Below are positions 52,850 through 61,692 of a DNA stretch of 64,000 nucleotides, piece after piece. Source of the DNA: Chryseobacterium sp. MYb264. Its GTDB lineage: Bacteria > Bacteroidota > Bacteroidia > Flavobacteriales > Weeksellaceae. The notes under the pieces are model-generated. The model saw only the letters and a program-made list of their open reading frames with translations, had not been told where the DNA came from and ran no database searches. Both the position numbers and the translations under genes were made by a program. The DNA is taken from contig NZ_CP142422.1 in the NCBI RefSeq assembly GCF_035974275.1, positions 1,798,001 through 1,862,000 on the forward strand, in the 5' to 3' direction. Numbering within the stretch: the stretch's first letter is position 1; every line of letters starts with the position of its first letter.

Positions 52850-53911
52850 TTAGTATAAAGTCGCTAGACTTTCTGCAGAAAAATCAAGAAGTTCTTCTGT
52901 GTTCCCTTCTTTGATCTTCGTCACCCAGTTTGGATCCTGTAAAAGAGCGCGTCCAACAGCAACAAGGTCAAAATCTCCTCTCTCTAATCTTTTTGTAAGT
53001 TCGGATAAATCTGCTTTTTCAGTTCCCTGACCTGCAAAAGCTGCCATAAAATCACCTTCCAAACCTACAGAACCTACGGTAATCGTTGGCTGACCAGTAA
53101 TTTTCTTAGCCCAACCTGCAAAATTCAGATCAGAACCCTCAAACTCAGCTTCCCAAAAACGTCTTTGAGAACAGTGGAAAATATCAACTCCAGCTTCTTT
53201 TAAAGGCAATAACCATTCTTCCATTTCTTCCGGAGTATGGGCTAATTTCGTTTTATAATCCTGTTGCTTCCATTGAGAAAGACGGATAATAATCGTAAAA
53301 TCTTCTCCAACAGCAGCTCTGATCGCTTTCACCACATCAACCGCAAATTTGCTTCTTTCCTTCAAAGTTTTTCCACCGTATTCATCCGTTCTTGTATTCG
53401 TTATATCCCAGAAAAACTGGTCGATAAGATAACCGTGAGCTCCATGAATTTCCAGCACATCAAAACCAAGATCTTTTGCAGATTTTGCAGACGCTGCAAA
53501 CTGAGCAATCGTATCCTGAATATCTTCCAAAGTCATCGTAGAAGCCTTTTCCATATCTTCTAACGGATAATCTTCAGCACTTCTCGTATCTCCTACATGC
53601 CAGATTTGAGGACCCATTTTCCCTCCATTTTCATGAACGGAATCGATCACATTTTTCCAGCCATTTAAAGCTTCTGTTCCGTAAAAATCAGGGATATTCT
53701 GAAGATTTTTAGAAGCAGGTCTGTTGATCACTGTTCCTTCAGAAAGAATCAATCCAACTTCTGCAGCTGCCCTTCTTGCATAATATTCCGTAATTTGCTG
53801 AGTAGGAACTCCGTTATCAGACTGCGCTCTCGTCATCGGAGCCATTACGATTCTATTTTTAAGTTCTAAATTTTTATATTTAAAAGGTTTGAATAATGAT
53901 TCTGTACTCAT
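52850..53911 (-). CDS. Old yellow enzyme-family NADH:flavin oxidoreductase / alkene reductase
   Basis: A 353-residue FMN TIM-barrel protein. It starts L-F-K-P-F-K-Y-K-N-L-E-L-K-N-R-I-V-M-A-P-M-T-R; H-G-A-H-G-Y-L-I-D-Q-F-F near 170 is the OYE signature, and V-A-V-G-R-A-L-L near 320 binds the FMN phosphate. OYE enzymes reduce activated C=C bonds of enones, nitro-alkenes and maleimides, and help detoxify electrophiles. The divergent HxlR-type regulator probably controls it through GTAAC repeats in the 135-base gap. Confidence 0.93.
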   Translation of the reverse strand: MSTESLFKPFKYKNLELKNRIVMAPMTRAQSDNGVPTQQITEYYARRAAAEVGLILSEGTVINRPASKNLQNIPDFYGTEALNGWKNVIDSVHENGGKMGPQIWHVGDTRSAEDYPLEDMEKASTMTLEDIQDTIAQFAASAKSAKDLGFDVLEIHGAHGYLIDQFFWDITNTRTDEYGGKTLKERSKFAVDVVKAIRAAVGEDFTIIIRLSQWKQQDYKTKLAHTPEEMEEWLLPLKEAGVDIFHCSQRRFWEAEFEGSDLNFAGWAKKITGQPTITVGSVGLEGDFMAAFAGQGTEKADLSELTKRLERGDFDLVAVGRALLQDPNWVTKIKEGNTEELLDFSAESLATLY

Positions 53912-53933
53912 TTTAAAAGTATATTTTATAATT

Positions 53934-53948
53934 GTTACACAAAGTAAC
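53934..53948. promoter_or_regulatory. Inverted repeat near the old yellow enzyme start
   Basis: GTTAC-ACAAA-GTAAC, a spaced dyad 22 bases upstream of the OYE ATG. The half-site also occurs four times upstream of the HxlR gene, so this is a likely operator for that regulator. Confidence 0.6.
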
Positions 53949-53989
53949 TAATAATAGTTCGTTTTTGTATCTTTCACATTAAAAAAAGT

Positions 53990-54030
53990 GGTAACTTTGT
54001 GGTAACTTACATTAGTAACATAAAAGTAAC
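53990..54030 (+). promoter_or_regulatory. Phased GTAAC repeats and -7 element before the HxlR gene
   Basis: GTAAC occurs at 53991, 54002, 54015 and 54026, with spacings of 11, 13 and 11 bases, so about one helical turn each. GGTAACTT is repeated exactly at 53990 and 54001. TAACTTTG at 53992-53999 matches TAnnTTTG, so a bound regulator would cover the -7 element. Confidence 0.6.
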
Positions 54031-54046
54031 GCTTGAAATTTTTACT

Positions 54047-54439
54047 ATGAAAAAGAATGAGTTAATGGCTTACAGTTGCCCTCTTGGAAAGGCGATGTCG
54101 GCTTTAGGAAGCAAATGGAAACCCATTATTGTATTGGTAATTAAAGACCGAAAATTACGTTTTGGGGAACTTGCCGTGAGAATCAATGTGATTTCCAGAA
54201 AGGTTTTAACAGATCAATTACGAGAAATGGAAACCGATGGATTGGTGATTCGTGAAGAGTTCAAAGAGCTTCCTCCACGAGTTGAATATTCTTTAACAGA
54301 AAAGGGATTGGCTTTGCTGCCTATTTTATATCAGTTGGAAGAATGGGAAACGAAATATCATGTTTACGATCCGGAAAAAGCGAAAGATTGCAAGATGCTT
54401 TTGGAAGGAAATAAAGTAAAAAAGACGATAGAAGCTTAA
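54047..54439 (+). CDS. HxlR-family transcriptional regulator
   Basis: A 130-residue winged-helix regulator. The frame opens at GTG 53999 within the promoter, so the ATG at 54047 is the better start. The family pattern C-P-L-G-K-A-M-S-A-L-G-S-K-W-K begins at C11, followed by L-R-F-G-E-L, I-S-R-K-V-L-T-D-Q-L-R-E-M-E near 48 and D-G-L-V-I-R near 65. HxlR members such as YodB sense quinones and electrophiles by a conserved N-terminal Cys, and C11 is at that place. Divergent from the OYE gene, its likely target. Confidence 0.92.
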   Translation: MKKNELMAYSCPLGKAMSALGSKWKPIIVLVIKDRKLRFGELAVRINVISRKVLTDQLREMETDGLVIREEFKELPPRVEYSLTEKGLALLPILYQLEEWETKYHVYDPEKAKDCKMLLEGNKVKKTIEA

Positions 54440-54449
54440 TAATTACAAG

Positions 54450-54851
54450 ATGAGGTTGATATTTTTACCTATTTTGATACTTTCCATTCATTGTAAAGAA
54501 GTTAAGAACACTGACTTTTCAGGTGAATGGAATTACGAAAGTTTTGATGATAAAAATCCTCTTACTAATAAAACATTCTCTTTACAGCTCAATCAAAAGA
54601 AGGATTCGGTAACCGGATATTATTGCTCTGTGTCACGAAACGGAAACAGAGTAGATTGCTTTGATGAAAAAGATCTTAACCTAAAAGGTAAAGTAGATCG
54701 TGACACTCTTTTTGTTGATTTTAAAAGCAGTTTTAATGATGAAATTGGCAAAGCAAAACTCTATTTTAATGGTAAAAAGCTATATTGGACTATCACAAAA
54801 TCTGAAGGTGTGAACTATTTACCTACCGATATTTTACTTGAAAAAAGTTAA
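54450..54851 (+). CDS. Small exported protein of unknown function
   Basis: A 133-residue protein with a short N-terminal hydrophobic segment (L-I-F-L-P-I-L-I-L-S-I-H-C). The Cys at 15 could be a lipoprotein site, but H at -1 is atypical for a lipobox. The mature part is beta-rich: F-S-G-E-W-N-Y-E-S-F near 23, F-S-L-Q-L-N-Q-K-K-D near 42, L-N-L-K-G-K-V-D-R-D-T-L-F-V near 75, A-K-L-Y-F-N-G-K-K-L-Y-W near 101. The layout resembles lipocalin-like lipoproteins but I do not assign a family. Ten bases after the HxlR gene, perhaps co-transcribed. Confidence 0.65.
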   Translation: MRLIFLPILILSIHCKEVKNTDFSGEWNYESFDDKNPLTNKTFSLQLNQKKDSVTGYYCSVSRNGNRVDCFDEKDLNLKGKVDRDTLFVDFKSSFNDEIGKAKLYFNGKKLYWTITKSEGVNYLPTDILLEKS

Positions 54852-54852
54852 T

Positions 54853-55599
54853 TTAAATCTTACTTAATTTTTTCACAATCAACATATTTGCAAAAGGTGT
54901 TAATTTTTGATTCTTTACGATCTTTAAATCTGCGCCAGAAATAGCTTTCTTCCAATTCTTTTCACTCAAAAAATGAAATGCTCCAATATTAAAGAAAACA
55001 AAGTTGGTAAAATCTCTGAATTGCTCTGAAACAATGATAACCCCGTCATCTTTTAAAATTCTCTTTGCTTCTTTGAAAAATAAAACTCTTTGCTCATGAT
55101 CCAAAATTTCATGTAAAGAAGTTACTGCCAAAATTACATCCTGAGATTTATCTTCAAAAGGTAATCGATTGGGCGAAATCTTTATTTCTTTAGAATGCGG
55201 CGGAAATATTTTCTTTGACGTTTCAATTCCTTTTTCCTGCTCGTGACGGTTTCCAAAGATATCACAAACCGTCAAGTTTAAATTGGGATATTTTTCCTCT
55301 AACCTTTTAGACAAAGGATCAAAACTTGCGTGAACAAGAATAGCATTTTCAGTTTTTTGCCAATCTATTATTCCATTTAAATTTTTCAGTTCATACAGAT
55401 CGGATTTGTCGTATAAAGTATAAGATGCAACGAGTGAAGCGATGATATTTAAGACAATTAGAGCACTTAGAATTCTAAATGATAGCTGAATCAAACTTAT
55501 ATTAATCCAAAAGGAAGCGATCAATAAAACAGCTGAAACAACTATTCCTAAAAGGATTTTCTGATAATTAAAAAGAATGACGAGTTTAGTAATTTTCAC
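54853..55599 (-). CDS. Membrane-anchored class I SAM-dependent methyltransferase
   Basis: A 248-residue protein with two N-terminal membrane segments (about 10-60) and a methyltransferase domain. The end of the fold is clear: I-L-A-V-T-S-L-H-E-I-L-D-H near 154 and A-K-R-I-L-K-D-D-G-V-I-I-V-S-E near 177. Motif I is degenerate: where G-x-G-x-G is expected the sequence reads L-V-H-A-S-F-D-P-L-S. The start is GTG at 55599; no ATG lies near. The substrate is unknown. Convergent with the lipocalin-like gene and a single base from its stop. Confidence 0.75.
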   Translation of the reverse strand: MKITKLVILFNYQKILLGIVVSAVLLIASFWINISLIQLSFRILSALIVLNIIASLVASYTLYDKSDLYELKNLNGIIDWQKTENAILVHASFDPLSKRLEEKYPNLNLTVCDIFGNRHEQEKGIETSKKIFPPHSKEIKISPNRLPFEDKSQDVILAVTSLHEILDHEQRVLFFKEAKRILKDDGVIIVSEQFRDFTNFVFFNIGAFHFLSEKNWKKAISGADLKIVKNQKLTPFANMLIVKKLSKI

Positions 55600-55637
55600 G
55601 ATTATGTTTTAAAAGTGAATGTACAAATTTTCAACAA

Positions 55638-55667
55638 AAAAACCGCCTCCAAAAGAAAGCGGTTTCA
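55638..55667 (-). terminator. Terminator of the fused E1 gene
   Basis: AAACCGC / GCGGTTT with a 12-base loop; on the minus strand the stem is followed by a run of T residues. It lies 21 bases past the stop of the E1 gene. Confidence 0.82.
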
Positions 55668-55687
55668 AAATTTATCTAAAATCTCAA

Positions 55688-58120
55688 TTAAAATATCGCA
55701 GGATATTTCTGAGGATTTGTTTCATTGAATAAAGCATAAATTCTTTCCACCATATCATCTGAAGATGGCTTAGAGAAATAATCTCCGTCACTTGCATACG
55801 CCGGTCTGTGGTCGTTTGCAGCAATCGTTAACGGATCAGAATCTAAGAATCTGAAAGCTTTTTGTTTTTCTAAAATCTGTTGAAGAATAAACGCTGAAGT
55901 TCCGCCTTCCACATCTTCGTCTATTACGACCAATCTGTTTGTTTTCTTCACAGATTCAGCAATTTCGTGTGTTAAATCGAAAGGAATTAATGACTGAACG
56001 TCAATAACTTCTGCAGAAATCCCTAATTTTTCCAATTCATTAGCAGCTTCCATAACGATTCTCCAAGTCGAACCGTAAGTTACCAAAGTAACATCTTTTC
56101 CTTCTTTTGTAACATCGATTTTTCCAACAGGAATCGTAAATTCACCTAAATTATCAGGCTGTTTTTCTTTTAATCTGTAACCGTTTAAACATTCAACAAT
56201 TACAGCCGGTTCGTCTGCCTGAAGCATGGTGTTGTAGAATCCTGCAGCAATCGTTAAGTTTCTTGGAACCAATACCAAAATACCTTTTGAAAGGTTCAAA
56301 ATTCCCGCCATCGGAGAACCTGAATGCCAGATTCCTTCCAGTCTGTGACCTCTTGTTCTGATGATTACCGGAGCTTTCTGACCACCTTTTGTTCTGTAAT
56401 GAACCGTCGCCAAATCGTCGCTCATCCCTTGTAAACAATACAAAATATAGTCTAAATACTGGATCTCGGCAATTGGTCTTAAACCTCTCATCGCCATACC
56501 AATACCTTGCCCCAGGATCGTCGCTTCACGGATTCCCGTATCGGCAACACGAACTTCACCGTATTTTTCCTGCATTCCTTCAAGCCCTTGATTTACGTCA
56601 CCGATATTTCCGGCATCTTCACCAAACACTAAAGTTTCAGGATATTTTTCGAAAATTTTATCGAAATTATTTCTTACCACTACTCTTCCGTCAACCTCTT
56701 CTGAGTTTTCAGAGAAAACTGGCTTCACTTCTTTTACATTTTCAGCTTTCCATTGAGACTGAGAGTATAAATGAGAAGAATAATTGTCTTTTTCAACTTC
56801 AAAAATCTCGTTGTATTTCTGCATCAATTGGTTTCTTTCCGCAGAATTTGTTCCTCTTGTTGCTAATAATGCTTTTCTCGTTAAATGGAAAACATCTTTT
56901 TTAGCTTTTGAAACTAATTTATTGAAATGATTAATATAATTCTCAATTTCAGCATTTTGTCCTTTAATATTTTCAACTAAAGGCAACACTGAATTGATTA
57001 AATCTGTAATCGTTCTTTGGTAATGATCCCAAGCATTTTTCTGTCCTGCTTTTACTGTTTTCTTTGCTTCATCATCAATAGAATCCAGCTCTTCAACAGT
57101 AGCAATAACCTCTTCTTTTCCGTCAATTTCGATTGAATAATTTAAAATCCATTCTCTGAATTTCACCAATCCGTCGAATTGAGCTTCCCAAGCCAAACGC
57201 TCTTCATTTTTATATCTTTCATGAGAACCCGAAGTCGAGTGACCCTGAGGCTGCGTAACTTCAATCACATGAACCACAACCGGCACACTTTCAACTCTTG
57301 CAAACTGCTCTGCTCTTGCATAAGCATCCAATAAAGCCGCATAGTCCCAAGCTTTCACCTGAATGATTTCACAACCTTGGTTTTCACCTTCTTTTCTTTG
57401 GAAACCGCTCAACATTTCAGCGATATCCGCTTTTGCTCTCTGATTTTTTGTAGGAACTGAAATTCCGTAACCATCGTCCCAAATTGAAACAACCATCGGA
57501 ACCTGAAGTGCACAAGCTGCATTCAACGTTTCCCAGAAATGACCTTCTGCTGTAGAAGCGTCACCAATAGTTCCAAAAGCAATCTCGTTACCGTTGTTTG
57601 AGAACTTTTCAGAACCTTCAAATTGAACTGATTTATAAACTTTAGAAGCCTGAGCTAATCCTAACAATCTTGGCATTTGCCCTGCTGTAGGAGAAATATC
57701 AGAAGAAATATTTTTCTGAGACATCAGGTCTTTCCAGCTTCCGTCTTCGTTCAAACTTCTTGTTGCAAAGTGCCCATTCATCTGTCTTCCAGCCGATGCA
57801 GGCTCTCTTTCAACGTTTGTATCTGCGTACAACTGTGCAAAGAAACTTTCTACTGACAATGCATCTACAGCCAATGAAAAAGTCTGATCTCTGTAATATC
57901 CCGAACGGAAGTCTCCATTTTTGAAAACTTTCGCCATCGCCAACTGAGGAAGCTCTTTGCCATCCCCAAAAATACCAAACTTAGCTTTTCCTGTTAAAAC
58001 TTCTCTTCTGCCCAAATAAGACATTTCACGAGAAATTCTTCCTAATTTATAATCTTCAAGTATTTGATTTTTAAAATCTTGAAAGGAAATTTGCTGTGTT
58101 TCAATATAGGTTGTTTGCAT
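55688..58120 (-). CDS. 2-oxoacid dehydrogenase E1 component, fused alpha and beta subunits
   Basis: An 810-residue fusion of the two E1 subunits of a thiamine-diphosphate 2-oxoacid dehydrogenase. Start: ATG 58120 rather than TTG 58126. The alpha part (about 1-410) has the TPP motif G-D-A-S-T-A-E-G near 180 and H-S-T-S-G-S-H-E near 300. The beta part (about 480-810) has F-G-E-D-A-G-N-I-G-D-V, E-A-T-I-L-G-Q-G-I-G-M and H-S-G-S-P-M-A-G. The pattern is typical of branched-chain (2-oxoisovalerate) or pyruvate-type dehydrogenases of Bacteroidota, where the fusion is common. Partner E3 (lpdA) is at 29697; E2 is not in the window. Confidence 0.92.
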   Translation of the reverse strand: MQTTYIETQQISFQDFKNQILEDYKLGRISREMSYLGRREVLTGKAKFGIFGDGKELPQLAMAKVFKNGDFRSGYYRDQTFSLAVDALSVESFFAQLYADTNVEREPASAGRQMNGHFATRSLNEDGSWKDLMSQKNISSDISPTAGQMPRLLGLAQASKVYKSVQFEGSEKFSNNGNEIAFGTIGDASTAEGHFWETLNAACALQVPMVVSIWDDGYGISVPTKNQRAKADIAEMLSGFQRKEGENQGCEIIQVKAWDYAALLDAYARAEQFARVESVPVVVHVIEVTQPQGHSTSGSHERYKNEERLAWEAQFDGLVKFREWILNYSIEIDGKEEVIATVEELDSIDDEAKKTVKAGQKNAWDHYQRTITDLINSVLPLVENIKGQNAEIENYINHFNKLVSKAKKDVFHLTRKALLATRGTNSAERNQLMQKYNEIFEVEKDNYSSHLYSQSQWKAENVKEVKPVFSENSEEVDGRVVVRNNFDKIFEKYPETLVFGEDAGNIGDVNQGLEGMQEKYGEVRVADTGIREATILGQGIGMAMRGLRPIAEIQYLDYILYCLQGMSDDLATVHYRTKGGQKAPVIIRTRGHRLEGIWHSGSPMAGILNLSKGILVLVPRNLTIAAGFYNTMLQADEPAVIVECLNGYRLKEKQPDNLGEFTIPVGKIDVTKEGKDVTLVTYGSTWRIVMEAANELEKLGISAEVIDVQSLIPFDLTHEIAESVKKTNRLVVIDEDVEGGTSAFILQQILEKQKAFRFLDSDPLTIAANDHRPAYASDGDYFSKPSSDDMVERIYALFNETNPQKYPAIF

Positions 58121-58258
58121 AGCCAAATATTAAATATTTTTTATTTTGAAGTATTTTGCTAATATACACTTTTTAAATTAATTTTAATTTTTAATAATCT
58201 TTTTTAAAAATTTGATAATAAAAAAAATTGTGTTTATCTTAGAAAAAATTTGTAAAAG

Positions 58259-58552
58259 ATGGAAAAAAAGTCAACGCACATCCTTAATGCATCGAGCAAT
58301 CTTTTAGGATTTTCGCTGGTGATTATCACTTCATTAAAGATCACCAAAATCAGTCACAGCACGCATTTAGACGAATTCGCGGGAGTCGCGTGTCTTTTTT
58401 TTGCTTTCAGTTGTTTCTTCTCTTTTTTAGCCATAAGAGCCACCAACCAAAAGCGGGGAAACAGGTTTGAAACTATTGCGGATTATTTATTCTTAATCGC
58501 TTTATTTTGTATTGTTCTAGCTGTTATTATCGTAACAATGAAGGTTATATAA
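58259..58552 (+). CDS. Small membrane protein of unknown function
   Basis: A 97-residue protein with three hydrophobic segments (L-G-F-S-L-V-I-I-T-S, A-C-L-F-F-A-F-S-C-F-F, L-F-L-I-A-L-F-C-I-V-L-A-V). A conserved-looking basic loop lies between (T-K-I-S-H-S-T-H-L-D and R-A-T-N-Q-K-R-G-N-R). ATG at 58259. Not recognised. Divergent from the E1 gene and convergent with the polyprenyl synthetase gene, 1 base from its end. Confidence 0.7.
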   Translation: MEKKSTHILNASSNLLGFSLVIITSLKITKISHSTHLDEFAGVACLFFAFSCFFSFLAIRATNQKRGNRFETIADYLFLIALFCIVLAVIIVTMKVI

Positions 58553-58553
58553 T

Positions 58554-59531
58554 TTAAAATTTACGCTCAATTACGTAATCCAGCATTAGATGTAACGATT
58601 TTCTCGCTTCAGATTCAGGAAATTCATTCAGAATATCTTTTGCTTTTTGTTGAAAATCTTTCATTACTGTAATCGCATACTCTAAACCGCCAGAACTTTT
58701 AACGAAATTAATCAACTCTTTCACACGTTTTTGGTCATTATTATAACGCTTAATCGTGTTGAAATAGTATTTTTTATCCTTTTCGTTGGCAATTTTTAAC
58801 GTATGAATTAAAGGTAAGGTCATTTTTTGCTCTTTAATATCAATTCCTACAGGTTTTCCGATAACGTTTGAACTTAAGTAATCAAAAAGGTCATCTTTGA
58901 TCTGGAAAGCCATCCCCGTATAGGTTCCGAAGTCCATCATTTTTTTTGCTAATGTTTCATCAGCATTATTAGATAAAACTCCAATCTCGCAACAAGCGGC
59001 AATTAAAGTAGCTGTTTTCTGGCGGATAATTTCATAATAAACATCTTCCGTAATGTCCAGTTTTCTCGCTTTTTCTAATTGAAGAAGCTCACCTTCAGAC
59101 ATTTCGCGGATGGTTCTTGAAATAACCCCCAACAAATCGTAATCTTTGTGATCCGTTGATAATAAAACCGATTTCGACAAAAGATAATCTCCTACCAAAA
59201 CCGCAATTTTATTCTTCCACAACGCATTGATGGAAAAGAAATTACGGCGTTTAAAACTTTCATCTACCACATCATCATGCACCAAAGTGGCGGTATGGAT
59301 CAGCTCGATCATGGAAGCTCCACGATATGTTTTTTCATTGACATTTCCGATTAGCTTCGCACAGAGAAACACAAACATAGGGCGCATCTGTTTTCCCTTA
59401 GTGGTAACAATAAAACGAGTTACCTTATCTAATAAAGGGACTTTGCTCTGCATTGATTCATAAAACTTTTGTTCGAAAAGCTTCATTTCCTCATTAATCG
59501 GTTGCTTGATTTCTTCTACAATATTTGCCAA
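58554..59531 (-). CDS. Polyprenyl diphosphate synthase
   Basis: A 325-residue trans-prenyltransferase with both aspartate-rich motifs, D-D-V-V-D near 89 (L-V-H-D-D-V-V-D) and D-D-L-F-D near 213, plus K-Q-M-R-P-M near 49. Probably a medium- or long-chain synthase for menaquinone side chains or undecaprenyl-type lipids; chain length cannot be read here. The start is TTG at 59531: no ATG lies between it and the in-frame stop upstream, and the M-A-N-I-V-E-E-I start is conserved in related flavobacterial proteins from memory. Confidence 0.9.
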   Translation of the reverse strand: MANIVEEIKQPINEEMKLFEQKFYESMQSKVPLLDKVTRFIVTTKGKQMRPMFVFLCAKLIGNVNEKTYRGASMIELIHTATLVHDDVVDESFKRRNFFSINALWKNKIAVLVGDYLLSKSVLLSTDHKDYDLLGVISRTIREMSEGELLQLEKARKLDITEDVYYEIIRQKTATLIAACCEIGVLSNNADETLAKKMMDFGTYTGMAFQIKDDLFDYLSSNVIGKPVGIDIKEQKMTLPLIHTLKIANEKDKKYYFNTIKRYNNDQKRVKELINFVKSSGGLEYAITVMKDFQQKAKDILNEFPESEARKSLHLMLDYVIERKF

Positions 59532-59706
59532 AATCTTCGGATGATGAATAAATTACTAATTCTTACAAAGATAATTTTTTTCAGGCAATTTTAAGATAAA
59601 TTAATACGAATATCAGCTTTTTAGTTTTCCTCCGAATGCATACCTGAATATTTAATTTCCTGATTATTTTCAATCCGGAAACAGGCCTCCTGTTAAAAAA
59701 ATAAGT

Positions 59707-60588
59707 TTAGAAATCTTTAAATTTTTCTTTAGGAATAAAATAGAGACTTTGCTTCGAGCTTCCTAACGGCGATCTGAACTTTTCTCCGGAAATATAAACT
59801 CCAGATTCGTCTACTGCAATACCTTCAATCTGCCCAATTGAAAGAGCGCTGCCCAAGTAGTAATACTTAGGCGCTTCCTTAAAGAAAACTCCGGGTTCCG
59901 TTTCCCTGAAAATATGCAGAAACACTTCAGTTTTTTTGGTATACCCTACCAAATACAATTTTTTATCAAAATAATAGGCATCCGTTATACAATCATTCGT
60001 TTTAAAACGTTCTATTTTTTCTGCCTGCTGTTTTTCCTGAATTTCGGGATCCACCGTATAATGCGTTGTTGATTTCGAAGCCCATTCTTTGGTAAAAACA
60101 TGAAGCTTCCCATTGAGAAAAATCATAGCTTCGGCATCAAAATCATTCTTATAATACTGGGGAACGAATTCCACTTGGTCCGGATAATAAAAAGAAATCT
60201 TTTGAACAGAATCGTTGGCGATAATTCCGTCCCTGAATGGAACTTTATAAATTTCAAGATCTCTTCTTGTTCCGCCGTTATTGCCAAAATCGCCGATATA
60301 AAAATAAACCCCGTCATTGGTCAGCGCCTCCCAATCTTTATTCTTGGCGTTTACGGTATGGGTTTTCAGAATCTGCCCGTCTGCTTTGCTGATCTCAAAA
60401 ATTTCAGGGGCATTTCCGCTGTCATTAAAAGTGTAAAGTTTTCCATTAAAAAAATTAAGTCCCGATGTTTCCTGAATTTTTTCATCCAGATAATTGATCC
60501 GATATTTTCTGATCTTAAACAGTTCTGCCTGCTGAGCAAATGAAAACTGAGAAATAATGATTGTAAAAAAAACAATAATCTTTTTCAT
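59707..60588 (-). CDS. Secreted beta-propeller-like protein of unknown function
   Basis: A 293-residue protein with a signal peptide (cut after S-F-A-Q, about residue 18). It has repeated strand patterns (F-F-N-G-K-L-Y-T-F-N-D-S-G near 46, F-Y-I-G-D-F-G-N-N-G near 96, F-L-N-G-K-L-H-V-F near 156, Y-Y-F-D-K-K-L-Y-L-V-G near 205, G-Q-I-E-G-I-A-V-D-E-S-G near 253). These suggest a six-bladed beta-propeller, as in SdiA-regulated or esterase-like-activity proteins. No catalytic residues recognised. It is 88 bases from the hydroxylase gene on the same strand, but a terminator lies between them. Confidence 0.7.
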   Translation of the reverse strand: MKKIIVFFTIIISQFSFAQQAELFKIRKYRINYLDEKIQETSGLNFFNGKLYTFNDSGNAPEIFEISKADGQILKTHTVNAKNKDWEALTNDGVYFYIGDFGNNGGTRRDLEIYKVPFRDGIIANDSVQKISFYYPDQVEFVPQYYKNDFDAEAMIFLNGKLHVFTKEWASKSTTHYTVDPEIQEKQQAEKIERFKTNDCITDAYYFDKKLYLVGYTKKTEVFLHIFRETEPGVFFKEAPKYYYLGSALSIGQIEGIAVDESGVYISGEKFRSPLGSSKQSLYFIPKEKFKDF

Positions 60589-60619
60589 ATCCTATAATTA
60601 AGGGTTAAAAATAAAAAAA

Positions 60620-60633
60620 CGGACCGAAGTCCG
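60620..60633 (-). terminator. Terminator of the sterol-desaturase-like gene
   Basis: CGGAC / GTCCG with a four-base loop (TTCG on the minus strand), followed there by a run of seven T residues. It is 44 bases past the stop at 60677. Confidence 0.85.
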
Positions 60634-60676
60634 CCTAGTGATTATATAGATTTTATTGAAAAATTAACGTGGAGGT

Positions 60677-61615
60677 TTATGCCGACTCTTGCTTAACGTC
60701 AGCTTTTTTTCTGGCTTTTTTAGCCAAATATTCTTTTTGAAACTGTCTTACCGTCTTACCGGTACCGTCGTGTCTCCATCCCGGAGAATTGAAAATATAA
60801 TTAATCCGGTCTGAAAATTTTAAACCAGGTTGTTTAAGATCCTTCCAGATTTTTCGCCATTCATAAAAAAGGACGGTATCAGGTCTGTTGTCCGGCATTT
60901 TTGGATAAATACCATATTTTACAGGAACGTTCGGATCTTCCTTCTCAAAAGTTCCGAAAATTTTATCCCAAATAATCAGACACATTCCCATATTTCTATC
61001 GAGATATTTGATGTTACATGCATGATGAACCCGGTGATGGGATGGTGTTACCAATATATATTCCAGAATCCCCATGCTTTTTACGGTTTGCGTATGCACC
61101 CACGTTCCATAGACCTGACCTATGGCGTAAACCACCATAATATGCCAGGGATTGAACCCTAAAAATGCCAACGGCGAAAAGTATAAATATCTGTAAAGCG
61201 GCTGTAAAACAGGACTTCTGAAACCTGTTGTCAGATTGAAAAATTCTGAATTATGATGGGTAATATGAACCGCCCAGAACGCCCTCGAATGATGATCGAC
61301 ATAATGCAGAACATAATACGCAAAATCTGTAATTACAAAACAGATCAGCCAATACCAAATCGTAAAATCCCAAGAAAATAATCGGTGACTGTAGAAGAAA
61401 AACATGACTCCCATCGCAAAAGCCTTCATTACGAGGTCTAATCCGAAGTTCATTAGCGCAAGATAAACACTTGTCGCAACATCTTTTCCATTATATAATT
61501 TAGCCTCTGAAACGTGGCTATAAATCATTTCTGCAAGGATAACCGTAGCATGTAAAGGTATGGACCAGGCATATACATTTTCCAGTCCGTCTTCACCTAA
61601 AAAATAATCCATCAT
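60677..61615 (-). CDS. Sterol desaturase/fatty acid hydroxylase family protein
   Basis: A protein of about 312 residues with about four membrane segments and the His boxes of the fatty-acid-hydroxylase superfamily: H-Y-V-D-H-H near 123, H-I-T-H-H near 137 and H-H-R-V-H-H near 198. These ligate a di-iron centre that hydroxylates lipids. The frame opens with GTG-ATG-ATG; ATG at 61615 (or 61612) is the better start. The C-terminal tail is lysine-rich. In flavobacteria such enzymes may hydroxylate carotenoids or fatty acids; no carotenoid genes are adjacent. Confidence 0.88.
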   Translation of the reverse strand: MMDYFLGEDGLENVYAWSIPLHATVILAEMIYSHVSEAKLYNGKDVATSVYLALMNFGLDLVMKAFAMGVMFFFYSHRLFSWDFTIWYWLICFVITDFAYYVLHYVDHHSRAFWAVHITHHNSEFFNLTTGFRSPVLQPLYRYLYFSPLAFLGFNPWHIMVVYAIGQVYGTWVHTQTVKSMGILEYILVTPSHHRVHHACNIKYLDRNMGMCLIIWDKIFGTFEKEDPNVPVKYGIYPKMPDNRPDTVLFYEWRKIWKDLKQPGLKFSDRINYIFNSPGWRHDGTGKTVRQFQKEYLAKKARKKADVKQESA

Positions 61616-61692
61616 CACCTTATAATATTAGTATACAAAGGTATGACTTTAAGAAATTTTTAACGAAATAATTTTCAGTTTTTAAGGAAATT

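Noticed and set aside
56389..56904. 171-codon plus-strand open frame
   Set aside because: Antisense to the fused E1 gene, which is a clear enzyme; composition is that of a shadow frame.
60100..60543. 147-codon plus-strand open frame
   Set aside because: Antisense to the secreted beta-propeller-like gene; no supporting motif or promoter.
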